From NCBI RefSeq assembly GCF_018069895.1, contig NZ_JAGQDH010000007.1, forward strand, positions 1 to 64,000: 64,000 bases of DNA. The letters are read 5' to 3'. The translations under genes and the position numbers were made by a program. Under the pieces are notes generated by a model. It worked only from the letters and a program-made list of their open reading frames with translations. It searched no databases and was not told the DNA's origin. Source of the DNA: Roseovarius autotrophicus. Lineage in GTDB: Bacteria; Pseudomonadota; Alphaproteobacteria; Rhodobacterales; Rhodobacteraceae. Positions 51,301 through 58,998 of this stretch are shown here, in pieces. Each line of letters starts with the position of its first letter. Position 1 is the stretch's first letter.

Positions 51301-51927
51301 TCATGCGTGCGCTCCGGCGCTGTCGTCAAAGGCAAAGCGCATCCGGCGGCGCGGCGGCAGCGGTGCCTCGGCGGCATCTTCGTCGGGTGCCCCGGCGCTG
51401 TCTTCTTCGGAGGCGCGCGCGATGTGCGGTTCCGGCGCGGGGTCCGGTGCCGCCGCGGTCATCGCCACCGGCGCGGGCTCTGCGATACGCCCTGCGGGTG
51501 CATCCTCTGCCGCCTCGGCCTCGGCCTGGCGGGCCATCTCCTGCACATGGGCGAGCATCCCCTTGCCCACCTGATAGGCGGTCTGGAGGTTCTCGATCAC
51601 GCGGCTGCTGTCGGTGAAATCCTCGCCATAGTCGATCATGCCGTCGAGATTGGCCAGCACCGGATTGCTCAGCCAGAGCCGCCGCAGCGCACGACGACGC
51701 AACCGCTCGGGCACGGCCCTCGCCATGAATGCGCGGAAATCATCGCCAGGGCCAAGCGTGTCGGGATCGGGCAAACCCAGTTCCTCGCAAAGCTCCTCGT
51801 CGCTCTTTTCGGCAAGCCTGGTCTCGCGCACGGTCAGTTCCGCCGCTTCCGAGGCGCGCGCCTCGGCCTCGGCCTCGGCCTCGACACGGGCCTTGCGGCG
51901 CGACCAGAAATCGCCCTCCTGGCTCAA
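51301..51927 (-). CDS. DUF3306 family protein
   Basis: A 208-residue soluble protein. After a charged N terminus (GDFWSRRKARVEAE) comes the core EELCEELGLPDPDTLGPGDDFRAFMARAVPE and RLRRRALRRLWLSNPVLANLDGMIDYGEDF, then a low-complexity acidic/proline tail. The family is found with formate dehydrogenase genes, usually beside DUF3305, without known activity; assembly or maturation is a fair guess. It overlaps DUF3305 by 4 bp. Confidence 0.85.
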   Translation of the reverse strand: MSQEGDFWSRRKARVEAEAEAEARASEAAELTVRETRLAEKSDEELCEELGLPDPDTLGPGDDFRAFMARAVPERLRRRALRRLWLSNPVLANLDGMIDYGEDFTDSSRVIENLQTAYQVGKGMLAHVQEMARQAEAEAAEDAPAGRIAEPAPVAMTAAAPDPAPEPHIARASEEDSAGAPDEDAAEAPLPPRRRMRFAFDDSAGAHA

Positions 51928-52514
51928 TGCAGCCTCTCCTTGCGGGCAAGGGCGGGCGCGCGATAGACATCCGCCGCCTGCGGAATACGCGCGTCGCCAA
52001 TCCCGTCCTGCGTTCCATTGACATTCGCCCGGTCGCGCCGACGCTTCTGAAACACTTCCTCGACGTGATGCGCGGCGACAAAATCATGGACAAGAGCAAT
52101 AACCCCCTCGGGCATCGGCACCTTTTCCACGATCTCCTCGCCGGTGTCGCAATAATCCTGTGCCTCATAGGGCGAAGCAGTGACAAGCGTCACCTCATAG
52201 GGCATCTCGCCCGCCCCTGCGGGCACAGGGCGCATGATGACATAGACCGATGGCACGGGCGCGCGCAGGCCCTCAAGATACGACTCGGTCTGTGTGTGGT
52301 GCAGATCAAGAGTGACGGTGGCAGCGTGATATTCCACTGCCTCACCCTCGCACCGCAACTCGCGCCAGTCTGCGGGCCCCGCTCCGGGCAGAACCGCCAC
52401 CGCGCGCCAGCACCATTCCGCCCAGCGCGTCACGCCCGGCGTCTTGCGCACGACAACTCCGATCGGCAGCAGAATCTGCTTGTCGGTTACTGCAATATCC
52501 ACGGCAGGCTTCAT
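51924..52514 (-). CDS. DUF3305 family protein
   Basis: A 196-residue soluble protein, first gene of the fdh operon. IPIGVVVRKTPGVTRWAEWCW-like sequence near the N terminus (ILLPIGVVVRKTPG, then WAEWCWRAVAVLPG) and LHHTQTESYLEG are typical; the tail is EVFQKRRRDRANVN. It co-occurs with DUF3306 and formate dehydrogenase; role unknown. The start is uncertain: ATG 52514 or a TTG at 52535 in frame. Confidence 0.82.
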   Translation of the reverse strand: MKPAVDIAVTDKQILLPIGVVVRKTPGVTRWAEWCWRAVAVLPGAGPADWRELRCEGEAVEYHAATVTLDLHHTQTESYLEGLRAPVPSVYVIMRPVPAGAGEMPYEVTLVTASPYEAQDYCDTGEEIVEKVPMPEGVIALVHDFVAAHHVEEVFQKRRRDRANVNGTQDGIGDARIPQAADVYRAPALARKERLH

Positions 52515-52864
52515 CCCCTTGTTAGCCACCTCCAAGATTGGTGCAGTTTACTGACCACGCAAAGTAATTTCTGTGTGCAGCGGTCCACAAACCCCAAATC
52601 ACGGTCATTTTGAACCATGTTCCGCGCCCGCCCCGCCCGATATGGACAGATTGACCGGCACAGCCACGGAATGCTGCGTCGCCGCATCGCGAGAAACTGA
52701 AATCAAACGGAATCAATCAGGCTTCCTTCGGGGGCGAAACACCCTCTGCCGCACCCGGGACATGATTCGAAATCCGGTTTACGGGGGCCGCGAATCATGT
52801 CTAACCTCTGGTCCAGACGGCGCGCGCCGTGCCCTTCCCGACACCGAAACACCCCGAGGGAAAC
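52515..52864. promoter_or_regulatory. Divergent fdh control region with an 11-bp inverted repeat
   Basis: This 350-bp gap separates the leftward fdh operon from the rightward 4Fe-4S gene. GACATGATTCG at 52759-52769 and CGAATCATGTC at 52791-52801 are perfect inverted copies 32 bp apart, about three helical turns. They lie 64-106 bp before the 4Fe-4S gene start. They could be two half-sites for the operon's own response regulator or, if transcribed, a stem with a 21-base loop. I recognise no sigma-54 or FnrL box here. Confidence 0.5.
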
Positions 52865-54820
52865 ATGCCCAAGAAACTGATTTTGTGTGATTGTTCCGGC
52901 TCTCAGGCGATCGACCCAACAGCCCTTGCCGCGGCCACGGGGATGGGCTGTTCGCGACTTCATTCGGCGCTTTGCACCGCCGAGGCGGGTGCCGCGGCCA
53001 AGGCGATCGAGGGGGGGGATGCCATTATTTGCTGCGCACAGGAGCGGCGGATATTCGAGGAGATTGCAGTCGATCTGGGGGTGGAAGTGCCCGCCTTTCT
53101 CGACCTGCGCGACCGCGCCGGATGGTCCGACGACCCGGCCCCGAAACTACCCAAAATGTCCGCGCTCGCGGCCGAGGCGATGCTCGCTGCACGGCCGGAC
53201 AAGACGCTGGACGTGGTGTCCGAGGGGCTGTGCCTCATCATCGGCGACGCCGAGATGGCACTTTCGGCGGCAGAGAAACTCAGCCCCGTTCTCGGGGTGA
53301 CCGTCCTTCTGAGCGACGCGATCGACCCGCCCGAGACCCGTGACTTTGACGTGATCCGGGGCCGGATCGCGCAGGCCGCGGGCGCGCTCGGCGGGTTTTC
53401 GGTGCGCATCGACGCGCTGCAAGAGGTCGATCCCGGCGGGCGCGGCGTCCTGCGCTGGACGCCCCCCCGCGATGGCGGGCAGACGCAATGCGATGTCATT
53501 CTCGATCTGTCGGGCAACACCCCGCTCTTTCCCGCGCCCACGAAACGCGAGGGTTATCTGCGTGCCGATCCCGGCAGCCTGACTGCGGTGGCCGACGCGA
53601 TCCTCGCGGCATCGCAACTCGTCGGTACATTCGAGAAACCGCTCTATGTCACGCTCCAGCCGCTGCTCTGCGCCCATTCCCGCGCCGAACAGACCGGATG
53701 CAGCAAATGCCTCGACATCTGCCCGACCGGCGCGATCACGCCTGCGGGCGATCATGTCAGCATTGATCCGATGATTTGCGCGGGGTGTGGATCATGTGCC
53801 GCGCGCTGCCCCTCGGGGGCGATCAGCTATGATGCGCCGCCGCCTGACATGATCTTTCGCCGCATCCAGACGCTGGCCTCGGCCTATCGCAAGGCAGGCG
53901 GCACCACGCCGCGCCTGCTGGTGCATGATGCGGGGTTTGGCGCCGAGATGATCCGCCTCGCCGCGCGCCACGGGCGCGGCCTGCCTGCCGATGTTATCCC
54001 GCTGGAGGTTTCGGCGCTTGCGGGTTTCGGCCATGCCGAGATCCTCGCCGCGCTCGCCTCTGGCTTTGCCGAGGTATCGGTGCTTCTCTCGCCCAGCACC
54101 GAGCGCGATGCCCCCGATCAGGAAATACCGCTGGCACAGGCGCTGGCAGGGGGGCATCCCGTGCGTGTTCTGGACCTCAACGACCCCGACGCGCTCTGCG
54201 ACGCACTTTACGACCAGCCCTCGCCGCCCCCGCTGGCAGAGCCTGTTCTGCCCATGGGCAGCCGCCGTCAGGTTGCGCGCCTCGCCGCGCGCGCGCTCAA
54301 CCCCGGCGCGGACACGCTCGATCTGCCCGCCGCCGCCCCCTATGGCGCGGTGCTGGTCGATAAGGATGCCTGCACACTTTGTCTGTCCTGCGTCTCGCTC
54401 TGCCCCTCCGGCGCGCTGATGGACAACGAGGACCTGCCGCAACTGCGCTTTCAGGAGGATGCCTGCCTGCAATGCGGGCTCTGCGCCACGATCTGCCCGG
54501 AAAAGGCAATCACGCTGGAGCCCCGGATGAACCTGACCGACAGCGCGCTGACGCAGGTGGTGCTCAACGAGGAAGAGCCCTTTGCCTGTGTCGAGTGCGG
54601 CGTCCTTTTCGGCTCGAAATCCACGATTCAAAGGATCACTGAGAAACTTGCCGGCAAGCACGCGCTTTTTGCCACGTCAGAGGCCGCGCGCATGATCCAG
54701 ATGTGCGAGAATTGCCGCATCCAGGCGCAGTTCAACGCAGCCGACAACCCCTTTGCCATGGGCGAGCGCCCGCGCGTGCGCACCACCGAGGATTATCTTT
54801 CCAAGCGCAAGGATCACTGA
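52865..54820 (+). CDS. Multi-cluster 4Fe-4S ferredoxin-like protein of the fdh region
   Basis: A 651-residue soluble protein. Two pairs of ferredoxin sites are visible: CSKCLDICPTGAI with CAGCGSCAARCPSGAI around residues 280-325, and CTLCLSCVSLCPSGAL with CLQCGLCATICPEKAI around 500-550. Extra cysteines include CDCSG, ICCAQE near the N terminus and CVECG, MCENCRIQ near the end. The N-terminal 270 residues resemble no enzyme I can name. Homologues accompany formate dehydrogenase in proteobacteria. It is divergent from the operon, so it probably shares its regulator. GAGGGAA precedes ATG 52865. Confidence 0.8.
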   Translation: MPKKLILCDCSGSQAIDPTALAAATGMGCSRLHSALCTAEAGAAAKAIEGGDAIICCAQERRIFEEIAVDLGVEVPAFLDLRDRAGWSDDPAPKLPKMSALAAEAMLAARPDKTLDVVSEGLCLIIGDAEMALSAAEKLSPVLGVTVLLSDAIDPPETRDFDVIRGRIAQAAGALGGFSVRIDALQEVDPGGRGVLRWTPPRDGGQTQCDVILDLSGNTPLFPAPTKREGYLRADPGSLTAVADAILAASQLVGTFEKPLYVTLQPLLCAHSRAEQTGCSKCLDICPTGAITPAGDHVSIDPMICAGCGSCAARCPSGAISYDAPPPDMIFRRIQTLASAYRKAGGTTPRLLVHDAGFGAEMIRLAARHGRGLPADVIPLEVSALAGFGHAEILAALASGFAEVSVLLSPSTERDAPDQEIPLAQALAGGHPVRVLDLNDPDALCDALYDQPSPPPLAEPVLPMGSRRQVARLAARALNPGADTLDLPAAAPYGAVLVDKDACTLCLSCVSLCPSGALMDNEDLPQLRFQEDACLQCGLCATICPEKAITLEPRMNLTDSALTQVVLNEEEPFACVECGVLFGSKSTIQRITEKLAGKHALFATSEAARMIQMCENCRIQAQFNAADNPFAMGERPRVRTTEDYLSKRKDH

Positions 54821-55581
54821 ATTTGCACCGGAGCGCCCAGATCGGCGGGGACCATGCCCGCCACATAGGTCAGGATCGACTCGAGTTCTTCCGGGGTGAC
54901 CTCGATCGGCACGATCGCGGGCGGCAGATGCTCGGCAAAAGGTGCGGTCACGCCGATGACCCGGGTAAAGGCGGGGTGGGGCTTGAGCGTGTAGAAACTC
55001 TGAAACCGCGCGTCCCAATCCGCCAACGTCCTCAGCGCGCCGAAAGAGGGGGTCGAGCCGATGCCGCCGCGCCGGTCGGGATCGACCACATGGCAGCGCC
55101 CGCATTGCGCCTGCGCCACCTGGCGACCCTCGACTGCGTCGCCGTTGAAGACCGGGCCGGTCTCCTCCTGCTCCTCCGCCTCGGGCAGGGAAAAAGGCGC
55201 AACGCCCGCCACCTCGAACCCCGTCACCGTGCGCTGCCCGATCTCGGAGCCGATCCACTCGGCAAAGCGCGCCGCGCCGGGATGATCCCCTGCAAGGCGC
55301 AACCGCCACGTCGCGCCCTCGCCGACAAAGACCGCGCTGCCCGCCTGCGTGCCAAGCCCGGCCTCCGCCTCGGCACCCTCGGGCACGACCTCTATGCGCA
55401 CCCCGCTCTTGAGCGAGAAGCGCGGCAGGATATATCCCAGAAGCCCGCTCTCGATCAGAACCTCGGGTGCGGCCAGTCGAAAGCGCCGCTCATCCGCCCC
55501 TGCCGCCAGCGGCCACATAAGCGCGAGGCCAAGCGCGAGCCACTGGCAAATCCGGGCAGGAGTTGGGATAAGGCGTTCCAT
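54814..55581 (-). CDS. Shortened TupA-like binding domain fused to cytochrome c
   Basis: A 255-residue periplasmic protein. After a signal peptide (to about 29) residues 34-125 look like the two ends of a tungstate/molybdate-type periplasmic binding protein with the middle missing: LIESGLLGYILPRFSLKSG matches the usual start and ARFAEWIGSEIGQRTVTGF the usual end. Residues 145-250 are a class I cytochrome c with heme site CGRCH (Cys160, Cys163, His164). It converges on the 4Fe-4S gene, overlapping it by 7 bp. It might deliver electrons or sense the metal oxyanion for formate dehydrogenase; both are inference. Confidence 0.65.
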   Translation of the reverse strand: MERLIPTPARICQWLALGLALMWPLAAGADERRFRLAAPEVLIESGLLGYILPRFSLKSGVRIEVVPEGAEAEAGLGTQAGSAVFVGEGATWRLRLAGDHPGAARFAEWIGSEIGQRTVTGFEVAGVAPFSLPEAEEQEETGPVFNGDAVEGRQVAQAQCGRCHVVDPDRRGGIGSTPSFGALRTLADWDARFQSFYTLKPHPAFTRVIGVTAPFAEHLPPAIVPIEVTPEELESILTYVAGMVPADLGAPVQIQ

Positions 55582-55644
55582 GCCCAAGGTTAGAAACAGC
55601 CCCGCTGCTGCGTCAAGCGCGGGATCAGAGAGAGGGAGAAAGAG

Positions 55645-55839
55645 ATGAGCGACGATTTCAACATGTCGATGCGCAAGTTCCTGAAGCAGGTGGGCGTCAC
55701 CTCGCAGCAGGCTATCGAGGACGGACTGCGCGCCAAGGGGGCCACAGCCGGGCAGGAATTCACGGCCAGGGTGGTTCTGACCGTCGAGGGGCTGGATATC
55801 GAACACACCGTGACCGGCACGATCAAGGGGCAGGACTGA
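55645..55839 (+). CDS. DUF6494 family small protein
   Basis: A 64-residue soluble protein: MSMRKFLKQVGVTSQQAIE then ARVVLTVEGLDIEHTVTGTI. It is first in a four-gene operon and ends 1 bp before apbC. The family is widespread in proteobacteria, often beside apbC/mrp, and has no assigned role. A link with iron-sulfur protein maturation is suggested only by the neighbour. GAGGGAGAAAGAG lies before the start. Confidence 0.75.
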   Translation: MSDDFNMSMRKFLKQVGVTSQQAIEDGLRAKGATAGQEFTARVVLTVEGLDIEHTVTGTIKGQD

Positions 55840-55840
55840 C

Positions 55841-56902
55841 GTGACAGCAACACGCGAAAGCGTCCTTGAGGCGCTGAAAAAGATCGCCGATCCGATCAGC
55901 GGCAGCGATATCGTCTCGGCGGGAATCGTGCGCGCGCTCAATGTCGAAGGCGACACCGTGCGTTTCGTGCTCGAAATCGATCCCGCGAAGGCCGAGACCT
56001 ATGCCCCGGTGCGCGACGCGGCTGAACAAGCGGCGAAAGCGGCGGGCGCGGCCAGCGTCTCGGCGGTGCTGACAGCGCATTCCGCAAAGGCCCCGCCCGA
56101 CCTCAAGCCCGCCCGCAAGGCCGAACCCAAAGGCCCGCAGCGGGTGCCGGGCGTGGACCGGATCATCGCCATCGCGTCGGGCAAGGGCGGCGTGGGCAAA
56201 TCCACCGTGTCCTCCAACCTCGCCTGCGCGCTTGCCGCCGAGGGTCGCCGCGTGGGCCTTCTGGATGCCGATGTCTATGGCCCCTCGCAGCCCCGGATGC
56301 TGGGCGTCTCCGGCCGCCCCGCAAGCCCCGATGGCAAGACCATCCTGCCCTTGCGCAACCATGGCGTCACCATGATGTCCATCGGCCTCATGGTGAACGA
56401 GGGGCAGGCCGTGGTCTGGCGCGGCCCGATGCTCATGGGCGCGCTGCAACAGATGCTGATGCAAGTGCAATGGGGCGCGCTCGATGTGCTGATCGTCGAT
56501 CTGCCGCCGGGCACCGGCGACGTGCAGATGACCCTTGCGCAAAAGGCGCATGTGGATGGGGCCATCGTGGTCTCGACGCCGCAGGATGTCGCGCTTCTGG
56601 ATGCGCGCAAGGGCATCGACATGTTCCAGCAGCTCAAGGTGCCGGTGCTGGGCCTGATCGAGAACATGAGCACACATATCTGCTCCAATTGCGGGCATGA
56701 GGAGCATATATTTGGCCATGGCGGCGTGAAGGCCGAGGCCGAGAGGCTGGGTGTGCCGCTTCTGGCGGAAATCCCGTTGCATCTCGATATCCGCCTCGCC
56801 TCGGATGGCGGCGCGCCCATCGTGGTGACCAAACCCGAGAGCGCGCAGGCTCAGTCCTTCCGCAAGGTGGCGCGCGATCTGGTGGCGCGGGGTCTGGCAT
56901 GA
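55841..56902 (+). CDS. apbC: Mrp/ApbC/NBP35-family iron-sulfur cluster carrier ATPase
   Basis: A 353-residue P-loop protein. An N-terminal DUF59/MIP18-like domain (1-90) precedes the deviant Walker A SGKGGVGKSTVSSN; LLDADVYGPSQP, VDLPPGTGDVQ and IENMSTHICSNCGHEEHIFG follow, where the CxxC holds the bridging 4Fe-4S cluster. It loads clusters onto apoproteins. It starts at GTG 55841. Nearby formate dehydrogenase proteins are rich in 4Fe-4S centres, but this gene is general. It overlaps the next gene by 4 bp. Confidence 0.92.
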   Translation: MTATRESVLEALKKIADPISGSDIVSAGIVRALNVEGDTVRFVLEIDPAKAETYAPVRDAAEQAAKAAGAASVSAVLTAHSAKAPPDLKPARKAEPKGPQRVPGVDRIIAIASGKGGVGKSTVSSNLACALAAEGRRVGLLDADVYGPSQPRMLGVSGRPASPDGKTILPLRNHGVTMMSIGLMVNEGQAVVWRGPMLMGALQQMLMQVQWGALDVLIVDLPPGTGDVQMTLAQKAHVDGAIVVSTPQDVALLDARKGIDMFQQLKVPVLGLIENMSTHICSNCGHEEHIFGHGGVKAEAERLGVPLLAEIPLHLDIRLASDGGAPIVVTKPESAQAQSFRKVARDLVARGLA

Positions 56903-57615
56903 GCACGCAGGGCGCAGCCCCGTCCTTCCCGCCGCTTCTCACCGGGATTGCGGTTACCGGCGCGATCGAGCCGTTCAACAAGGCCCGCGCCATGGCCGCG
57001 CTTGGCTGCGACGCGGGCACGGTTGTGCATAATATCACCGCCGACCGCATCGCCGCCGCGCTTGTCCTCGCCCCCGAGGTGCCGCTCGGCCGCGCCATGG
57101 CGATGCTGCCCGCCTGCGGCGTCGGGTTCCAGAACGCGCTCGGTGCGCTCGGGCCGCCCGAGGTGGCGGTGCATCTCGACTGGGCAGGCGGCATCCGGGT
57201 GAACGGCGCACGCTGCGGGCGGCTGCGCGTCGCGGCGGGCACAAGCGATCCCGCCGCCCTGCCCGACTGGCTAGTGATCGGGCTGGAGGTGCCACTCGTC
57301 CTGCTGACCGACCGCCCCGGCGAACACCCAGACGAAACCGCCCTCTACGAGGAAGGCTGTGCCGAGGTGGAGCCGGTCGCGCTGCTCGAGGCCTGGGCGC
57401 GCCATACCCTTGTCTGGATCACCCGCTGGGAGGACGAGGGCACGCGCGCGCTCCATGCCGAGTGGCGCGGTCTGGCCTGGGGCATGGGCGAAGAGACCAC
57501 CCAAGGCAACCTCACCGGCACCTGGCTTGGCGTGGACGAGGATTTCGGGATGCTGTTGCGCGACCAGGAAACCACCCATCTCATCCCCCTCACAACGGTT
57601 CTGGAGGCAGCCTGA
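56899..57615 (+). CDS. Biotin/lipoate-ligase-like protein (DUF4444), catalytic motif absent
   Basis: A 238-residue protein with the fold of biotin protein ligase and a C-terminal DUF4444-type region. DWAGGIRVNGARCGRLRVA aligns with the KWPNDVLLNGKKxxGIL strand of BirA, but the lysine is lost, and there is no GRGRRGR-like adenylate loop. ATP-dependent ligase activity is therefore doubtful. It is co-translated with apbC (4-bp overlap) and with DUF6505 (TGATG). A binding or carrier role is more likely than ligation; not proven. Confidence 0.65.
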   Translation: MSTQGAAPSFPPLLTGIAVTGAIEPFNKARAMAALGCDAGTVVHNITADRIAAALVLAPEVPLGRAMAMLPACGVGFQNALGALGPPEVAVHLDWAGGIRVNGARCGRLRVAAGTSDPAALPDWLVIGLEVPLVLLTDRPGEHPDETALYEEGCAEVEPVALLEAWARHTLVWITRWEDEGTRALHAEWRGLAWGMGEETTQGNLTGTWLGVDEDFGMLLRDQETTHLIPLTTVLEAA

Positions 57616-58094
57616 TGAAACTCGCCCGCGCGATCCATTTCGATGAAAGCGACATGCGCGTCTATCACAGCCCCGCGCGCACCGGCGAATGGTGCCTTTC
57701 GGGCGGCTTCGAGTTCTCCAACTGGACCAAGGCGGATCTTACCGGCAAATCCCGGCAGGCATTTGCCAATGGCTGGCTGGGGCTGGAGACCTTCGGGCGC
57801 GTCACTTTTGTGGCCGTCACTCAGGTGGAACCGTCCGAGGCCGAGGCATTGACCGAATCCCTCGCCGCGCATTTCGTCGCGCTTTACGGCGCACCCGATC
57901 TGGCCGCCGCGTGGCCCGTGGCGCGCGACGAAATCGCGCAGATGGCCGAGCTATGCGAGGAGCACGCGCCCAACACGCTGCTCACCGTCCTGCGCGAACT
58001 GACCGAGACGGGCGTGCGCGAGAGCTACAGCGTGATCGAACCACAGGACGCCGAACTTGATCTTGTCGCCGTGCACGGCTCGCTCGACGAGTAA
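57615..58094 (+). CDS. DUF6505 family protein
   Basis: A 159-residue soluble protein beginning MKLARAIHFDESDMRVYHSPAR, then GEWCLSGGFEFSNW and RQAFANGWLGLETFGR. The start codon overlaps the previous stop (TGATG). It is last in the DUF6494-apbC-DUF4444-DUF6505 operon. No function is known; constant linkage suggests it works with the ligase-like protein. Confidence 0.7.
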   Translation: MKLARAIHFDESDMRVYHSPARTGEWCLSGGFEFSNWTKADLTGKSRQAFANGWLGLETFGRVTFVAVTQVEPSEAEALTESLAAHFVALYGAPDLAAAWPVARDEIAQMAELCEEHAPNTLLTVLRELTETGVRESYSVIEPQDAELDLVAVHGSLDE

Positions 58095-58103
58095 GCCGCA
58101 GGC

Positions 58104-58565
58104 TCAGCCCGCCTCCTGCGGGTTGAGCCGGATCACTGCAAGATTGAGCGCCCCCGCCACGCTGACCCAGACCAGATAGGGCACGAACAACAGCCCCGCC
58201 CAAATGTCCACCTGCCACAGCGCCAGAAGCGTCGCCGCCACCGAGACCCACAGCGCCCCCAGCACCATCAGGCCAAGCCGCATCCGCCGCAGCCCGAAAA
58301 ACACCGGCGTCCACAACCCGTTGAGCGCGATCTGCAAGGCCCAGAGTGCCATCGCAAGGCTGTTCCCCTCGCTCATCGCCGCGCGCGCCCCCGCCGCCGC
58401 CATGCAGATGTAAAGCGTCGTCCAGGCCACCGGGAAAAGCCAGTTTGGCGGCGTCCAGCGCGGCTTGCTGAGGCGCGCATACCATTCGCCCGGCGGAAAC
58501 AGGCCCCCCGTCGATCCGGCAGCGAAACAGGCGGCAAGGAAAATGGCGAAAAGGACATAGATCAT
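58104..58565 (-). CDS. tspO: TspO/MBR family tryptophan-rich sensory protein
   Basis: A 153-residue five-helix membrane protein. Landmarks are STGGLFPPGEWYARLSKPRW, PPNWLFPVAWTTLYICMA, LWALQIALNGLWTPVFFG and LFVPYLVWVSVAGALN. TspO binds porphyrins and in Rhodobacter modulates photosynthesis gene expression. There tspO (crtK) follows crtB in the carotenoid cluster. Here the overlapping upstream frame carries crtI debris, so tspO seems to be the survivor of such a cluster. Confidence 0.92.
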   Translation of the reverse strand: MIYVLFAIFLAACFAAGSTGGLFPPGEWYARLSKPRWTPPNWLFPVAWTTLYICMAAAGARAAMSEGNSLAMALWALQIALNGLWTPVFFGLRRMRLGLMVLGALWVSVAATLLALWQVDIWAGLLFVPYLVWVSVAGALNLAVIRLNPQEAG

Positions 58566-58860
58566 TCCGCTGGTATAGCGGGGGAACCGCCGCGCTTCAA
58601 CGCGTCACGGCGCGCGGCGTCGCGGGCCTTGAGACCCGCAAGCGTGGCGTGGAGCGTGTCCGACCAGTCGCGCGCGGGCTGCGCATACATCGAGGTGACA
58701 TGAAACGGATCGCCACCGATGAACAGCGGATGGAACGACAGCGCCATGCGCAACCGCTCGTCGCGCACCCGCCGCGCGGCATGGGCATAGACCGAGCGAT
58801 CCGCGCGCAGCCAGGCGAATTTCGGCAACACCGTGATGAGATCGACCAGCCGGTGCCTCG
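58562..58860 (-). pseudogene. crtI: Remnant of phytoene desaturase crtI (possibly joined to the crtB end)
   Basis: The minus strand encodes LPKFAWLRADRSVYAHAARR, then VRDERLRMALSFHPLFIGG and DPFHVTSMYA. This is the conserved middle of bacterial CrtI. The match stops abruptly, followed by QPARDWSDTLHATLAGLK... to a stop that overlaps the tspO start (ATGA). In photosynthetic Rhodobacterales the order is crtI-crtB-tspO, so the tail could be the last part of crtB joined by deletion. No FAD-binding N terminus or C terminus of CrtI is present. Upstream to 58998 no frame continues it. Confidence 0.65.
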
Positions 58861-58998
58861 ACCCACAGCTTTCGCGCGCTCATTCCGGCACTGGCGCAGG
58901 ATCACCACGTCGTTGCACGCGACCTGCCCGGCCAAGGCTTTACCGCATCCGGCACAAGGAAAGCCCGGTTCAAGACGCTCCGGCCGCGCACCGCGCGT

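Noticed and set aside
58562-58831. A real 89-residue gene upstream of tspO
   Set aside because: Most of it is the interior of CrtI and it lacks the enzyme's cofactor-binding and terminal regions, so a remnant is more likely.
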